A stretch of DNA of 64,000 nucleotides from positions 62,001-126,000 of the forward strand of contig CP150553.1 in the NCBI GenBank assembly GCA_049487715.1, written 5' to 3'. This DNA is from Pycnococcus provasolii (lineage: Eukaryota; Chlorophyta; Pseudoscourfieldiophyceae; Pseudoscourfieldiales). The notes below the pieces were generated by a model. The model ran no database searches. It was not told the DNA's origin and was given only the letters and a program-made list of their open reading frames with translations. A program made the position numbers and the translations under genes. This document shows, in pieces, positions 53,595-62,404 of the stretch. Each line of letters begins with the position of its first letter. Within the stretch, counting starts at the first letter, position 1.

Positions 53595-54812
53595 ATGGAC
53601 GACGTGTGGAGCCTCGTGAAGGCGCGCGATGCCGTCAGCTTACGCAACCTCCTACTGGAATCAGGTACGTCGAAGTACCTGCAAGCCGCTTCCGCCTACA
53701 ACACGCAAGGATGGACTCCGCTGCACCGCGCGTGCGGAAACAACGACCAAAACACAGTCGCCGTGCTCCTCGAGGCGGGCGCGAAAGTTGACGCCAGGAG
53801 AAAAGAAGGTCCTGAAGACGCAGAGGTGGGCGTCACGCCGCTGTTCGTCGCCGTGGGAATGAACGATCCGTGCATTGAAGTCGTCGAGCTTCTCGTGCGA
53901 CGTGGCGCTCGCCTGGACGCAAGGAGGGCGGGCGACAGTAGCACGCCGCTGCACTGGGCCGCGCACTTCGGAAGCGCGGAGGCTGTCGCGGCGCTGCTCA
54001 GGCACGGCGCGGACCCGTGCGCGCTGAACCACAACGGGGCGAGCGCCCTCGACGTCGCGCGGGCGCGAGGGCACGCAGACGCCGCCGCCATCCTCGACGC
54101 CGCGGGGGGAGGTGGTGTTACCTTCGACGTCCTCGTCACAGGATCAGCTTGCCACGGAGGATCGTGCAAGGCGAAGGTGACGGCGCGAACACTTGACGAG
54201 CTGCACGCCGCCATTCTCGACGCGAGCGGATCTGGGCTGAAGCACTTTGGCGACGTGACTGTCGAGATGATTGACCACGACTTTCACGACACTCGCGTGC
54301 CTCTAGGAAGGGTTGTGCAGCTCGACGCTCTGCCACCACAGCTCGAGGTGGTGGTGGACTGGAAAGCGTCGAAAGCGTCGACAGCGTCGCACCACCATGT
54401 CAGTGCGCACGACAACGCGAGTGCTGCCGCGGACGCCGCGGCAGCAGAGGCCACGAAGCATGCTCAAGCGCACGCGCACGCGAATGCCGCGGCGATGGCA
54501 ATGGCTGCGGCGACGGCTGCGGCCACCGCGGCGCACGCTGCAGGAGCGGCGGCAACCCCCTCCTCGCCCTCCCCTCCTGCCTCGACGCTCGCCGACCCCA
54601 CGCCTCGCACGCGCGTCAAGGCTGACGACGTCTACGCGGACTTCGAGCGCGGGCAAGCAGAGCTCGCGGGCGACGTCGCGGCCGAGCGCCGGCGTCAGCA
54701 GGCGGCGCTGGCCAATGCCCTGAAGGCGAGCCAAGGCCACCCTCCTCCTGCGTCGCACCTTCCTCCGTTGGAGCATGCGCCTCAACCGCCGCCGCCCACG
54801 TCGCCGTGGTAG
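53595..54812 (+). CDS. Ankyrin-repeat protein with Ala/His-rich C-terminal region
   Basis: The product has 405 residues from ATG 53595; an in-frame ATG at 53532 would add 21 hydrophobic/Cys residues. Three to four ankyrin repeats fill about residues 1-170 (GWTPLHRACGNNDQNTVAVL, STPLHWAAHFGSAEAVAALL, NGASALDVARARGHADAAAI). A beta-rich region with a HGGSCKAKV motif follows, then an Ala/His low-complexity stretch, and a Pro-rich C-terminus. Ankyrin repeats mediate protein binding; no enzymatic domain is present. TGTAA lies at 54826. Confidence 0.75.
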   Translation: MDDVWSLVKARDAVSLRNLLLESGTSKYLQAASAYNTQGWTPLHRACGNNDQNTVAVLLEAGAKVDARRKEGPEDAEVGVTPLFVAVGMNDPCIEVVELLVRRGARLDARRAGDSSTPLHWAAHFGSAEAVAALLRHGADPCALNHNGASALDVARARGHADAAAILDAAGGGGVTFDVLVTGSACHGGSCKAKVTARTLDELHAAILDASGSGLKHFGDVTVEMIDHDFHDTRVPLGRVVQLDALPPQLEVVVDWKASKASTASHHHVSAHDNASAAADAAAAEATKHAQAHAHANAAAMAMAAATAAATAAHAAGAAATPSSPSPPASTLADPTPRTRVKADDVYADFERGQAELAGDVAAERRRQQAALANALKASQGHPPPASHLPPLEHAPQPPPPTSPW

Positions 54813-55413
54813 TTGTGAAATAGTTTGTAAATGAAGTGTTGTTTGTAGTATAATAATAGGATAATAAACAGTGCGGTGTATCTTCAGAAGACTATCGTAA
54901 GATTCCATAGAAGAGGAGCACGTCGAAGCGAGGGCCGAGGGAGGTGAACAATCTGAAGGTGAGTGACATCACGTGCACCCACAGTACAATTGCCTCAAAC
55001 GGAAAACACCTACACCTCAACTTTAGTCCTACGGAAAGCGCGCTCCAAGTCCAGGATGGCTCCAGCGAGGCGGTGGAAGACGGTGCATAGAAGTGACACA
55101 AGTCCTTGAAGGAGGGTCATTGATAGATTAAAGTTTGCACGTTGCAGGAATTGAAATAGGGATCCGTCCGTGAACCAGTACCCTTTTGATTCAGGGCGTC
55201 CGGGATGGATTTGACGGATTCGATTATCGCGTTGCCTTCCTTTGGAATAACGTTATGGCCCACCTCCGAGGGATCTATTTGGTAACCGGGGCCTTACAAC
55301 GGGTTCCAACCGGACTTCCCGGCGGCCCTGCAAGCAACCTTGGTTGGGGGAGAATAACCTCCGCACGAGTCCTTCAGTGAGGCCACTTGCTCAAGGCCAC
55401 TTACTTACTTCGC
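54813..55413. other. Intergenic region with a degenerate coding fragment
   Basis: 601 bp between the ankyrin gene and the giant beta-helix gene. The only protein-like stretch is at 55183-55380 (listed separately). A GGTGAGT at 54958 has no matching exon that I can see. Confidence 0.4.
55183..55380 (+). pseudogene. Possible mobile-element coding fragment
   Basis: An open stretch with no start codon reads LLIQGVRDGFDGFDYRVAFL and continues through NNVMAHLRGIYLVTGALQRV to a stop. The I-x-G-x-R-D-G-F-x-x-G/F-x-Y pattern resembles a short motif I associate with tyrosine-recombinase and reverse-transcribing elements of algae and fungi. It is too short to assign; it could be coincidence. Confidence 0.25.
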
Positions 55414-58400
55414 ATGTTCGCGCTCGCGATGTCCGTCAGGTGCGTGGCTTTCTTCGTGCTTCTTGTCATGCCGCTCGTGGTGGTGACGGCCTCTCCTGGT
55501 GGTGGTGATGGCCGGCCGGCGCAGGAGGAGGGACAACAGCTCCTCAAGCTGCGCACTGTCTCCCCATCTTCGAACCCCATCAGAATGGACCAGACAGGGA
55601 ATGTCGTGCTAGGTAAACCAAACGGGGGACCCATTCAGTTTCACGCGACCAAGACGAACGTTATAGGTGGTGCATTCACCATCGAAAACGATGCCCTGCA
55701 CATTCAGGCGACGCCTTTCAGTACGCCGCCAGCAAGTGGGATGCAAGTTGCCAAGGCGAACGCCTGCGTGCCTGCACCGCCCATCTGCACCGCCGCCTCG
55801 AAAGAGGAAAGAAGACTACTCTGGGATGGCGCCGCGTTCAGGTGCTCGTGCGCCACCGGCCCAAGCGGGGAGACGGGCATGGTCGAGGCATGCACCGGAG
55901 GTGCCGGAAGACGACGCAGAGACGTCTTAGCAACGCCCGCGTGGGCAGGCGTCGACGAAATGTGCGATATGGACAAAGGCAAAAGACGACGAAGGAGGCG
56001 GCTTGCGCAGGAGCAGCCGTACGCTGCACTCACAGGAACCAAGTTCCCCGCGGTGGCTCTGACGGCAAACGGAACGGTAGGCGTGCTGGCGTCGCCGCCA
56101 CCGCACACTCTGCACCTCACCACCAACGGAGGTGCGGTGCGCGTCACAGCCGCTAAGACGCAAGTTACCGGAAACGTATACGTGAGCGCCGATACCTCCG
56201 AGCGTGTCGTCGCATCCAGCCAGTGCCACACGACGAAACCTCCCCCGACGACATGCCTCCCACCAGGCGGACGCTCGATCGTACGTGGCGCGGGCGGATG
56301 GACGTGCCGCTGTGCGATCGGATGGATGGGAACGGCGTGCACGACGCCCGCGCCACTTCCGCCGATGCCGCCAAGTGCACCACCTCCTGGCATGCCGATA
56401 CCCGCGGGTGCTGCAACGGCAAGCACATATGCCGAGCTCAAGACGCTTTTGCATCAGCAGGCGACCGGGGCGAGTGATGTGTACGTGATCAACGACATCG
56501 TGTTCCCGACAGATGGTACCGTGCCGACCGCGCCGATGGGTGGGATACAAATCACGCGTCCTGTGCGTATCGTGGGAGCGTGCTTGTCGACTTCGCTCGT
56601 GGTATCCGGCACGGTGGCGGCTGGGACGTGCAAGCTGGATGCGAACGAAGTGAACAGGCACTTTGATGTGGCGACCCAAGACAGTACGGCGGAGGTTGTG
56701 TTCGAGAAGCTGGCCCTGGTGAGAGGTAAAATTTATGGCGGGTCTGGGGGCTCAATATTAAGCAATGTTGCTGGCCTGACGAGATACGAAAATGTCATAT
56801 TCATGGATAATGATGCCGGAATCGATTCGGGTGGGACAGTTTATCTAAATGGAAGTGGCAAGGCGACGTTCACATCGTGTCGCTTCCTTGACAACAAGGC
56901 CTCTTTCTATGGAGGCGCTGTCTATATGGGAAATTCGCTCACGACCTTTACTCAATGCACCTTCGAGGGAAACTATAATATGATGGGACCTGACTATGGG
57001 CACAACGTGCATGTTTGGGAATCATCAGCATTGTTCTTCGCGTGTACCTTTGTTGACTACCTGAGCGATCCGAACAAAGGCGTGAGGAAATGTGATAGTG
57101 CGATTTGTGCTGGATACACATCCTTCGCAATCTACGATCACATCGCGTCGCCTCCTCCGCCAGGAATGCTGGTTCCGGCGAGTGCTGCGACAGTCAGCAC
57201 TTTTGCCGAGCTCAAGACACTTTTGCATCAGCAGTCTACCGGGGCGAGTGATTTGTACGTGATCAACGACATCGTGTTTCCGACAGATGGTACCGCGCCG
57301 ATGTATGGGATAGAAATCACGCGACCGGTGCGCCTTGTTGGCGCATGCGCGTGGACATCTCTCGTGGTATCCGGCACGGTGGCGGCTGGGACTTGCAAGC
57401 TGGATGCGCGGGTGCAGGGTCGGCACTTTTGGGTGAAGACGACGCAGTACAGTACGGCCGAGGTTGTGTTCGAGAAGCTGGCTCTGATGAATGGAGGAAA
57501 ACAAAACATCGCTTTGCACGGCGCTTCTGTAGAGATCTCCCAGGCGGGTTTGACGAAATTTCAGGATGTCTTGTTCTTGCACAACAAAGCTTATGTAGGC
57601 GGGGCGGTGGAAGGATCTCAAAGCGGCAAAGCGACATTCTCATCTTGCCGCTTCCTTAGCAATGGAGCATCAACAGATGGGGGTGCCATTTTCATGTTTC
57701 AGATTGAGTCGAGTTTTACCTCGTGTTTCTTCGAGGATAATGAGGGAGCTCTTGGAGGCGCGGTGAGATTGAGCTCTGGATCCTCATCGACGTTCACCTC
57801 ATGCACGTTTCAGGGCAATGTCGCAGGATCAGGGTTAGGAAATGGGCACAATGTGTGGGTGGGAGGCGATGCTATGAGTGGATCCTCCTCTGCATTGTTC
57901 TTTGCATCCACCTTTGTCGACTACCTGAGCGATCCGAACAAAGGTGTGAGGAAAACTGATGATGCATACTCATCTTTTGCAATCAACGATCAGCTAGCGT
58001 CGCCGCCACCTCCGTCCATACCGCCGAATCCTCCGAATCCTCCTCTTCCTCCTCCGCTCTACAACATTCAAATGGGTGCAGATATCGACGGCGAGGCGGC
58101 GAGTGATGGTTCTGGCAAGTTATTGTCCCTGTCGTCGGACGGCTCGCGCGTCGCGATCGGGGCTTCTGATAATGACGGCAACGGCGATAAATCCGGGCAC
58201 GTGCGTGTATACGAGTACGTGGCAGGCACCGGATCGTGGACGCAGCTTGGCGCGGACATCGATGGCGAGGCGGCGGGCGATGAGTCTGGCAGGTCGGTGT
58301 CCCTGTCGTCGGACGGCTCGCGCGTCGCGATCGGGGCTCCTAGGAACAACGCCAACGGCGCGGACTCCGGTCACATGCGCGTATACGAGTACGTGGCAGG

Positions 58401-61400
58401 CACCGGATCGTGGACGCAGCTCGGCCCGGACATCGACGGTGAGGCGGCGGGCGATGCTTCTGGCTACTCGGTGTCCCTGTCATCAGACGGCTCGCGCGTC
58501 GCGATCGGTGCTAGTGGGAACGACGGCAACGGCGATAAATCCGGGCACGTGCGCGTGTACGAGTATAGTGCAGGCGCGGGATCGTGGACGCAGCTCGGCG
58601 CGGACATCGACGGCGAGGCGGCGGGCGATTGGTCTGGCAACTCAGTATCCTTGTCGTCGGACGGCTCGCGTGTCGCGATTGGGGCTCAGTATAACGACGG
58701 CAACGGCCATAGATCCGGTCACGTGCGCGTGTACGAGTATAGTGCAGGCGCGGGATCGTGGGCGCAGCTCGGCGCGGACATCGACGGCGAGGCGACGAAC
58801 AATTACTTTGGCTGGTCGGTGTCCCTGTCTTCACACGGCTCGCGCGTCGCGATTGGTGCTTGGGAGAATGACGGCAACGGCGCGGACTCCGGTCACGTGC
58901 GCGTGTACGAGTACGTGGCAGGCACCGGATCGTGGGCGCAGCTCGGCGCGGACATCGACGGCGAGACGGCGGGCGATTGGTCTGGCAGGTCGGTGTCCCT
59001 GTCATCGGACGGCTCTCGCGTCGCGATCGGGGCTCCGTATAACGACGGCAACGGCGAATACTCCGGTCACGTGCGCGTGTACGAGTATACGTCGGGCACG
59101 GGATCGTGGACGCAGCTCGGTGCGGACATCGAAGGTGAGGCGGCGGGCGATCAATCTGGCTGGTCGGTATCCCTATCTTCGGACGGCTCGCGCGTCGCGA
59201 TCGGTGCTTGGGTGAACGACGGCAACGGCGCGGACTCCGGCCACGTGCGCGTGTACAACGTTGGGCTTTTATCCATGACGACGACAACGCTACCGCCGCC
59301 GCCGCCGCCGCCGCCGCCGCCAACCCCGCCGCCGCCGCCGCCAACCCCGCCGCCGACACCGCCAACCCCGCCGCCACCACCACCAAGCCCTCCTCCCCTC
59401 TCTCCTTTGCCTCCTGGTGCCGCCTATGTGATGACCTTTTCAGATCTCAAGAACATCCTGCACGACCAAGCGTCTGGTCCCAGTCTGATATACATCACAA
59501 ACGACATTGACTACCCGACGGACGGATCTGTGCCTGGCGGCGAAATCATACTCAAGTACGCCGTTCATATCGTGGGCATGTGCACGTCGACGTCGCTGGT
59601 CGTGTCGGGCACGGTGTCCGCCGGGACGTGCCAGCTGGACGCGAAGGGGATAGACCGACACTTCAATGTGAAGACGACTAAATGCAGCACGGCTGAGGTT
59701 GTGTTCGAGAAACTTGCTCTGGTGAACGGCATAAAGGCGGGTACTTATGATACAGGTGGTGCAGTTGAAGTCTACCAGACCGGTGCAACGAGATTCGAGA
59801 GCGTAATTTTCATGGGCAATACAGGTGGAAGTTCAGGCGGGGCGGTGCGTGCTTGGGAAAGCTGTAAGGTGACGTTTACGTCGTGCCGATTCCTCAACAA
59901 CAAAGTGCAGAGCATATTTTTCAGGGAGGGAGGCGCGTTAAGCATAGCCAATATGCAGTCCGTCGTCACGTCGTGCACCTTCGAGAATAATCAAGCGGCG
60001 AAGGGAGGTGCGGTGTACGCGACATCTGGATCCACCTCCACATTCACATTGTGCACATTTAAGGGCAACTCCGCATTATCAGGAGCATCCTATGGCCACA
60101 ATGTGGATGTTGTTGGCCCCTCGTCCTCTAGCCCCGCATCCGCAATCTTCTACGCGTGCACCTTTTTGGACTACCTCGATGACTCAAACCACGGAGTGAG
60201 AACGCAATCTTATGGATCCTTCACCTTCCACGACAACGCGCCTCCTCCTCCTCCTCCTCCTGTACCTCCTCTTGGACCTGGGATGCACAGCTACCACATT
60301 GCACCGAGCACGCTTGCGTGGTCTATGGCGGGTGAGACGGTCGTGCTTGGTGGCACGACGTACGATCAGCATTCCGCAACCATCTCGGGCGATAAGACGG
60401 TCATTACGCTGTCTCAGTATCAGTGCTCGACGGCATATGCACGAGTGTCGCTGGGAAGGATCACAGGCGATCTCGAAGTCAGCTTCTCGACGACGAAGAC
60501 GAAGAGCGCAGAATATGAAGAGCAGTTCCATGTTTGGCCTCTTGTCGGCGGCGCGCCGGTTTCCACTTCACGCTTTACGTCGTGCTTTCGTATGCAGGCA
60601 ACACCTAATCCAGGTCCTTGTGAGGCATGGATGCAACTTGACTATGTCTATTTGGGATATAGTCCTCACAGCTCGCCGTTACTGTCAGGCTTTAAGATGC
60701 TCGCGCTGCAGGACGAAGAGGTGGAGATCGTCATGCGCTTCTGGCCATATAACAGCAACAACTACGGATGCGATGGATTTTTTTCCTACCGCATTCCATA
60801 CGACGTTGGCACATCAGCGTGTGGCGGTACCCAGCCGTGGTGCGCATATGGAAATCACGGCGCAAACACTTTAACGCTCACGCTCAATGCACAGAGCTTT
60901 CGCGTATGGCCGAATGGCGCACCGCCGGCACCTCCTCCGCCGCTGCCGCCGCAACCGCAGTATCGATTACGTGCGCATGTAGATGCTGCATGCGGCTGCA
61001 TGTACGGACGATGGGATCGCTATTCTGTCTCTACTCGTGATCACTGCTCTTTGGGAGCTCAATCCGAGATTTCATGTCCGGCTATGCCGGGTGGTCGGTT
61101 CTGGCAGCATGGATTTGGCTCTTGCTTTGGATGGAACTGTGGGAGTACCCCTGGGCGATTCTACACATCATACTTTTTCACGATTTCAGACACGTGCACA
61201 GCACCACCTGGGAGCACAGTATGGGCGGATCCCGGAACGGTGACGACGACTTTACCCTTGCCGAATGAATTTCCTGTGGACGCAATAATACGCACTGCAT
61301 CCGATTCCATTCCGGCTACGGGTGTAGTGTACGTGGCGACGTTTGACGCCTTGAAGAGTGAGTTGGAATCCGGATCAGCTGAACACATGGTAATCACCCA

Positions 61401-62085
61401 GAATATTGCGTGGTCATCGAGTGGTGGCATTCATCAGATAAGTGTCTTAAACCGCAACATAACAATTCATGGAAGGTGTGGCGCAAGCGGATTGGAGCGA
61501 TGTGTTCTGACCGCCTCTTCCGACGCTAGTATTCTGAACAAAAGGCACCTTCATATACACAATACATTACCCCATACGCAAGGTGCTTGCATTGGGTGCA
61601 GGACAAGTTGTGATAGCATGGTAAGCTTGTCCTTCGTTACGATATCCAATGTCGAGTTCCAAGGCGGATCTATTACAACGAGTGGCTCTGCGTGGCAAGC
61701 ACATGGTGGTAGCATAGCAATTTTCGGCAATGTGATTCTTCGACTTTTTGGGGTTATTTTTCGCGGGAATCAGGCAAAAACTGGCGCTGCCATCCATACA
61801 GATGGACAGGACGGTTTGCCAAGGCTAATAGCACGGGACACGGAATTTATCAATAATGTGGGAGGTCGCGGCGGAGCTGTTTTCTTGAATGCTGCGAAGG
61901 CCCTTTTCATCAATTGCACGTTTTCTGGGAACGCGGCTGATAAAGCCTCGTACGCTCCGAATGTGTTTGCTGCAGGCGGGGAGTCGAATGCCACATTTCT
62001 CGACTCGCACTTCCCAGGATACGAGGGCACGAATATGGGTTTAAGTGAGTGCTGCGGTGGATACTCTGTGTATGAGTCGTCGTGA
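55414..62085 (+). CDS. Giant secreted mosaic protein: beta-helix modules and FG-GAP-like repeats
   Basis: The product has 2,223 residues. A signal peptide (about 1-27) leads to a region with dibasic/RRRRRR sites and EGF-like Cys. Three homologous modules start STxAELKTLLHQQxTGASDxY or a variant and run into right-handed beta-helix repeats of the F-x-x-C-x-F-x-x-N-x-A-x-x-G-G-A-V type (at about 56.4-57.1, 57.2-58.0 and 59.4-60.2 kb). A fourth, more diverged, lies at 61.3-62.0 kb. Between the second and third are seven FG-GAP-like repeats of 58 residues (SVSLSSDGSRVAIGAxxND) with D/N-rich loops that may bind calcium. Poly-Pro linkers separate modules, and a lectin-like or lamina-like Cys region sits at about 60.3-61.2 kb. 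No membrane helix is seen at the C-terminus. Probably a surface adhesin or matrix protein; inference from architecture. ATG 55414 opens the signal peptide; upstream the frame lacks ATG. Confidence 0.8.
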   Translation: MFALAMSVRCVAFFVLLVMPLVVVTASPGGGDGRPAQEEGQQLLKLRTVSPSSNPIRMDQTGNVVLGKPNGGPIQFHATKTNVIGGAFTIENDALHIQATPFSTPPASGMQVAKANACVPAPPICTAASKEERRLLWDGAAFRCSCATGPSGETGMVEACTGGAGRRRRDVLATPAWAGVDEMCDMDKGKRRRRRRLAQEQPYAALTGTKFPAVALTANGTVGVLASPPPHTLHLTTNGGAVRVTAAKTQVTGNVYVSADTSERVVASSQCHTTKPPPTTCLPPGGRSIVRGAGGWTCRCAIGWMGTACTTPAPLPPMPPSAPPPGMPIPAGAATASTYAELKTLLHQQATGASDVYVINDIVFPTDGTVPTAPMGGIQITRPVRIVGACLSTSLVVSGTVAAGTCKLDANEVNRHFDVATQDSTAEVVFEKLALVRGKIYGGSGGSILSNVAGLTRYENVIFMDNDAGIDSGGTVYLNGSGKATFTSCRFLDNKASFYGGAVYMGNSLTTFTQCTFEGNYNMMGPDYGHNVHVWESSALFFACTFVDYLSDPNKGVRKCDSAICAGYTSFAIYDHIASPPPPGMLVPASAATVSTFAELKTLLHQQSTGASDLYVINDIVFPTDGTAPMYGIEITRPVRLVGACAWTSLVVSGTVAAGTCKLDARVQGRHFWVKTTQYSTAEVVFEKLALMNGGKQNIALHGASVEISQAGLTKFQDVLFLHNKAYVGGAVEGSQSGKATFSSCRFLSNGASTDGGAIFMFQIESSFTSCFFEDNEGALGGAVRLSSGSSSTFTSCTFQGNVAGSGLGNGHNVWVGGDAMSGSSSALFFASTFVDYLSDPNKGVRKTDDAYSSFAINDQLASPPPPSIPPNPPNPPLPPPLYNIQMGADIDGEAASDGSGKLLSLSSDGSRVAIGASDNDGNGDKSGHVRVYEYVAGTGSWTQLGADIDGEAAGDESGRSVSLSSDGSRVAIGAPRNNANGADSGHMRVYEYVAGTGSWTQLGPDIDGEAAGDASGYSVSLSSDGSRVAIGASGNDGNGDKSGHVRVYEYSAGAGSWTQLGADIDGEAAGDWSGNSVSLSSDGSRVAIGAQYNDGNGHRSGHVRVYEYSAGAGSWAQLGADIDGEATNNYFGWSVSLSSHGSRVAIGAWENDGNGADSGHVRVYEYVAGTGSWAQLGADIDGETAGDWSGRSVSLSSDGSRVAIGAPYNDGNGEYSGHVRVYEYTSGTGSWTQLGADIEGEAAGDQSGWSVSLSSDGSRVAIGAWVNDGNGADSGHVRVYNVGLLSMTTTTLPPPPPPPPPPTPPPPPPTPPPTPPTPPPPPPSPPPLSPLPPGAAYVMTFSDLKNILHDQASGPSLIYITNDIDYPTDGSVPGGEIILKYAVHIVGMCTSTSLVVSGTVSAGTCQLDAKGIDRHFNVKTTKCSTAEVVFEKLALVNGIKAGTYDTGGAVEVYQTGATRFESVIFMGNTGGSSGGAVRAWESCKVTFTSCRFLNNKVQSIFFREGGALSIANMQSVVTSCTFENNQAAKGGAVYATSGSTSTFTLCTFKGNSALSGASYGHNVDVVGPSSSSPASAIFYACTFLDYLDDSNHGVRTQSYGSFTFHDNAPPPPPPPVPPLGPGMHSYHIAPSTLAWSMAGETVVLGGTTYDQHSATISGDKTVITLSQYQCSTAYARVSLGRITGDLEVSFSTTKTKSAEYEEQFHVWPLVGGAPVSTSRFTSCFRMQATPNPGPCEAWMQLDYVYLGYSPHSSPLLSGFKMLALQDEEVEIVMRFWPYNSNNYGCDGFFSYRIPYDVGTSACGGTQPWCAYGNHGANTLTLTLNAQSFRVWPNGAPPAPPPPLPPQPQYRLRAHVDAACGCMYGRWDRYSVSTRDHCSLGAQSEISCPAMPGGRFWQHGFGSCFGWNCGSTPGRFYTSYFFTISDTCTAPPGSTVWADPGTVTTTLPLPNEFPVDAIIRTASDSIPATGVVYVATFDALKSELESGSAEHMVITQNIAWSSSGGIHQISVLNRNITIHGRCGASGLERCVLTASSDASILNKRHLHIHNTLPHTQGACIGCRTSCDSMVSLSFVTISNVEFQGGSITTSGSAWQAHGGSIAIFGNVILRLFGVIFRGNQAKTGAAIHTDGQDGLPRLIARDTEFINNVGGRGGAVFLNAAKALFINCTFSGNAADKASYAPNVFAAGGESNATFLDSHFPGYEGTNMGLSECCGGYSVYESS
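58075..59265 (+). repeat. Seven tandem 174-bp FG-GAP-like coding repeats
   Basis: Period 174 bp (58 codons), consensus ADIDGEAAGDxSGxSVSLSS then DGSRVAIGAxxNDGNGADSG, HVRVYEYxAGTGSWTQLG. Copies are highly similar in DNA, so long complementary-frame ORFs also appear on the minus strand; those are artefacts. The sixth copy begins at about 58954 and the seventh at about 59128. Confidence 0.88.
59293..59395 (+). repeat. (CCG)n poly-proline linker microsatellite
   Basis: CCGCCGCCG runs with ACC interruptions encode a PPPPPPTPPPPPP linker between the FG-GAP-like array and the third beta-helix module. Confidence 0.85.
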
Positions 62086-62404
62086 GCTGCCACAACAAAA
62101 TTCGGGACTAGGAGTACCTTCCTACCCAAGGAGAGGGAGGGAGAGATCAAAAAAAGAAAGAGGGGTTTCAGAAGAAGAAAAGGAAAAGGAAATGAAATTG
62201 ATTCGGGGTTTAATGGATCATGATCGAACACCTTCCTCCTTCAAACGAGAAAAAAACAAGTCCAAGGAAAATCTCAAAATCCCCAGAAATCCCCAGACCC
62301 CGGTCTTACGGTGAATGTGGACCGTCTTCATCCATCACACATCACAAACAAACTACAACCACTCTCCTCTCCTCTCGTCTCAGATAAAAGAACGATCAAC
62401 AACA
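62086..62404. other. Intergenic region
   Basis: 319 bp, A/G-rich on the plus strand after the giant gene (AAAGAAAGAGG, AAGAAAAGGAAAAGG), then C/T-rich before the monooxygenase start. No gene or clear element was recognised. Confidence 0.4.

Noticed and set aside
58076-59386. 379-codon plus-strand and 291-codon minus-strand ORFs over the FG-GAP-like array
   Set aside because: They are alternative frames of the 174-bp repeat; the domain match is in the giant-protein frame.
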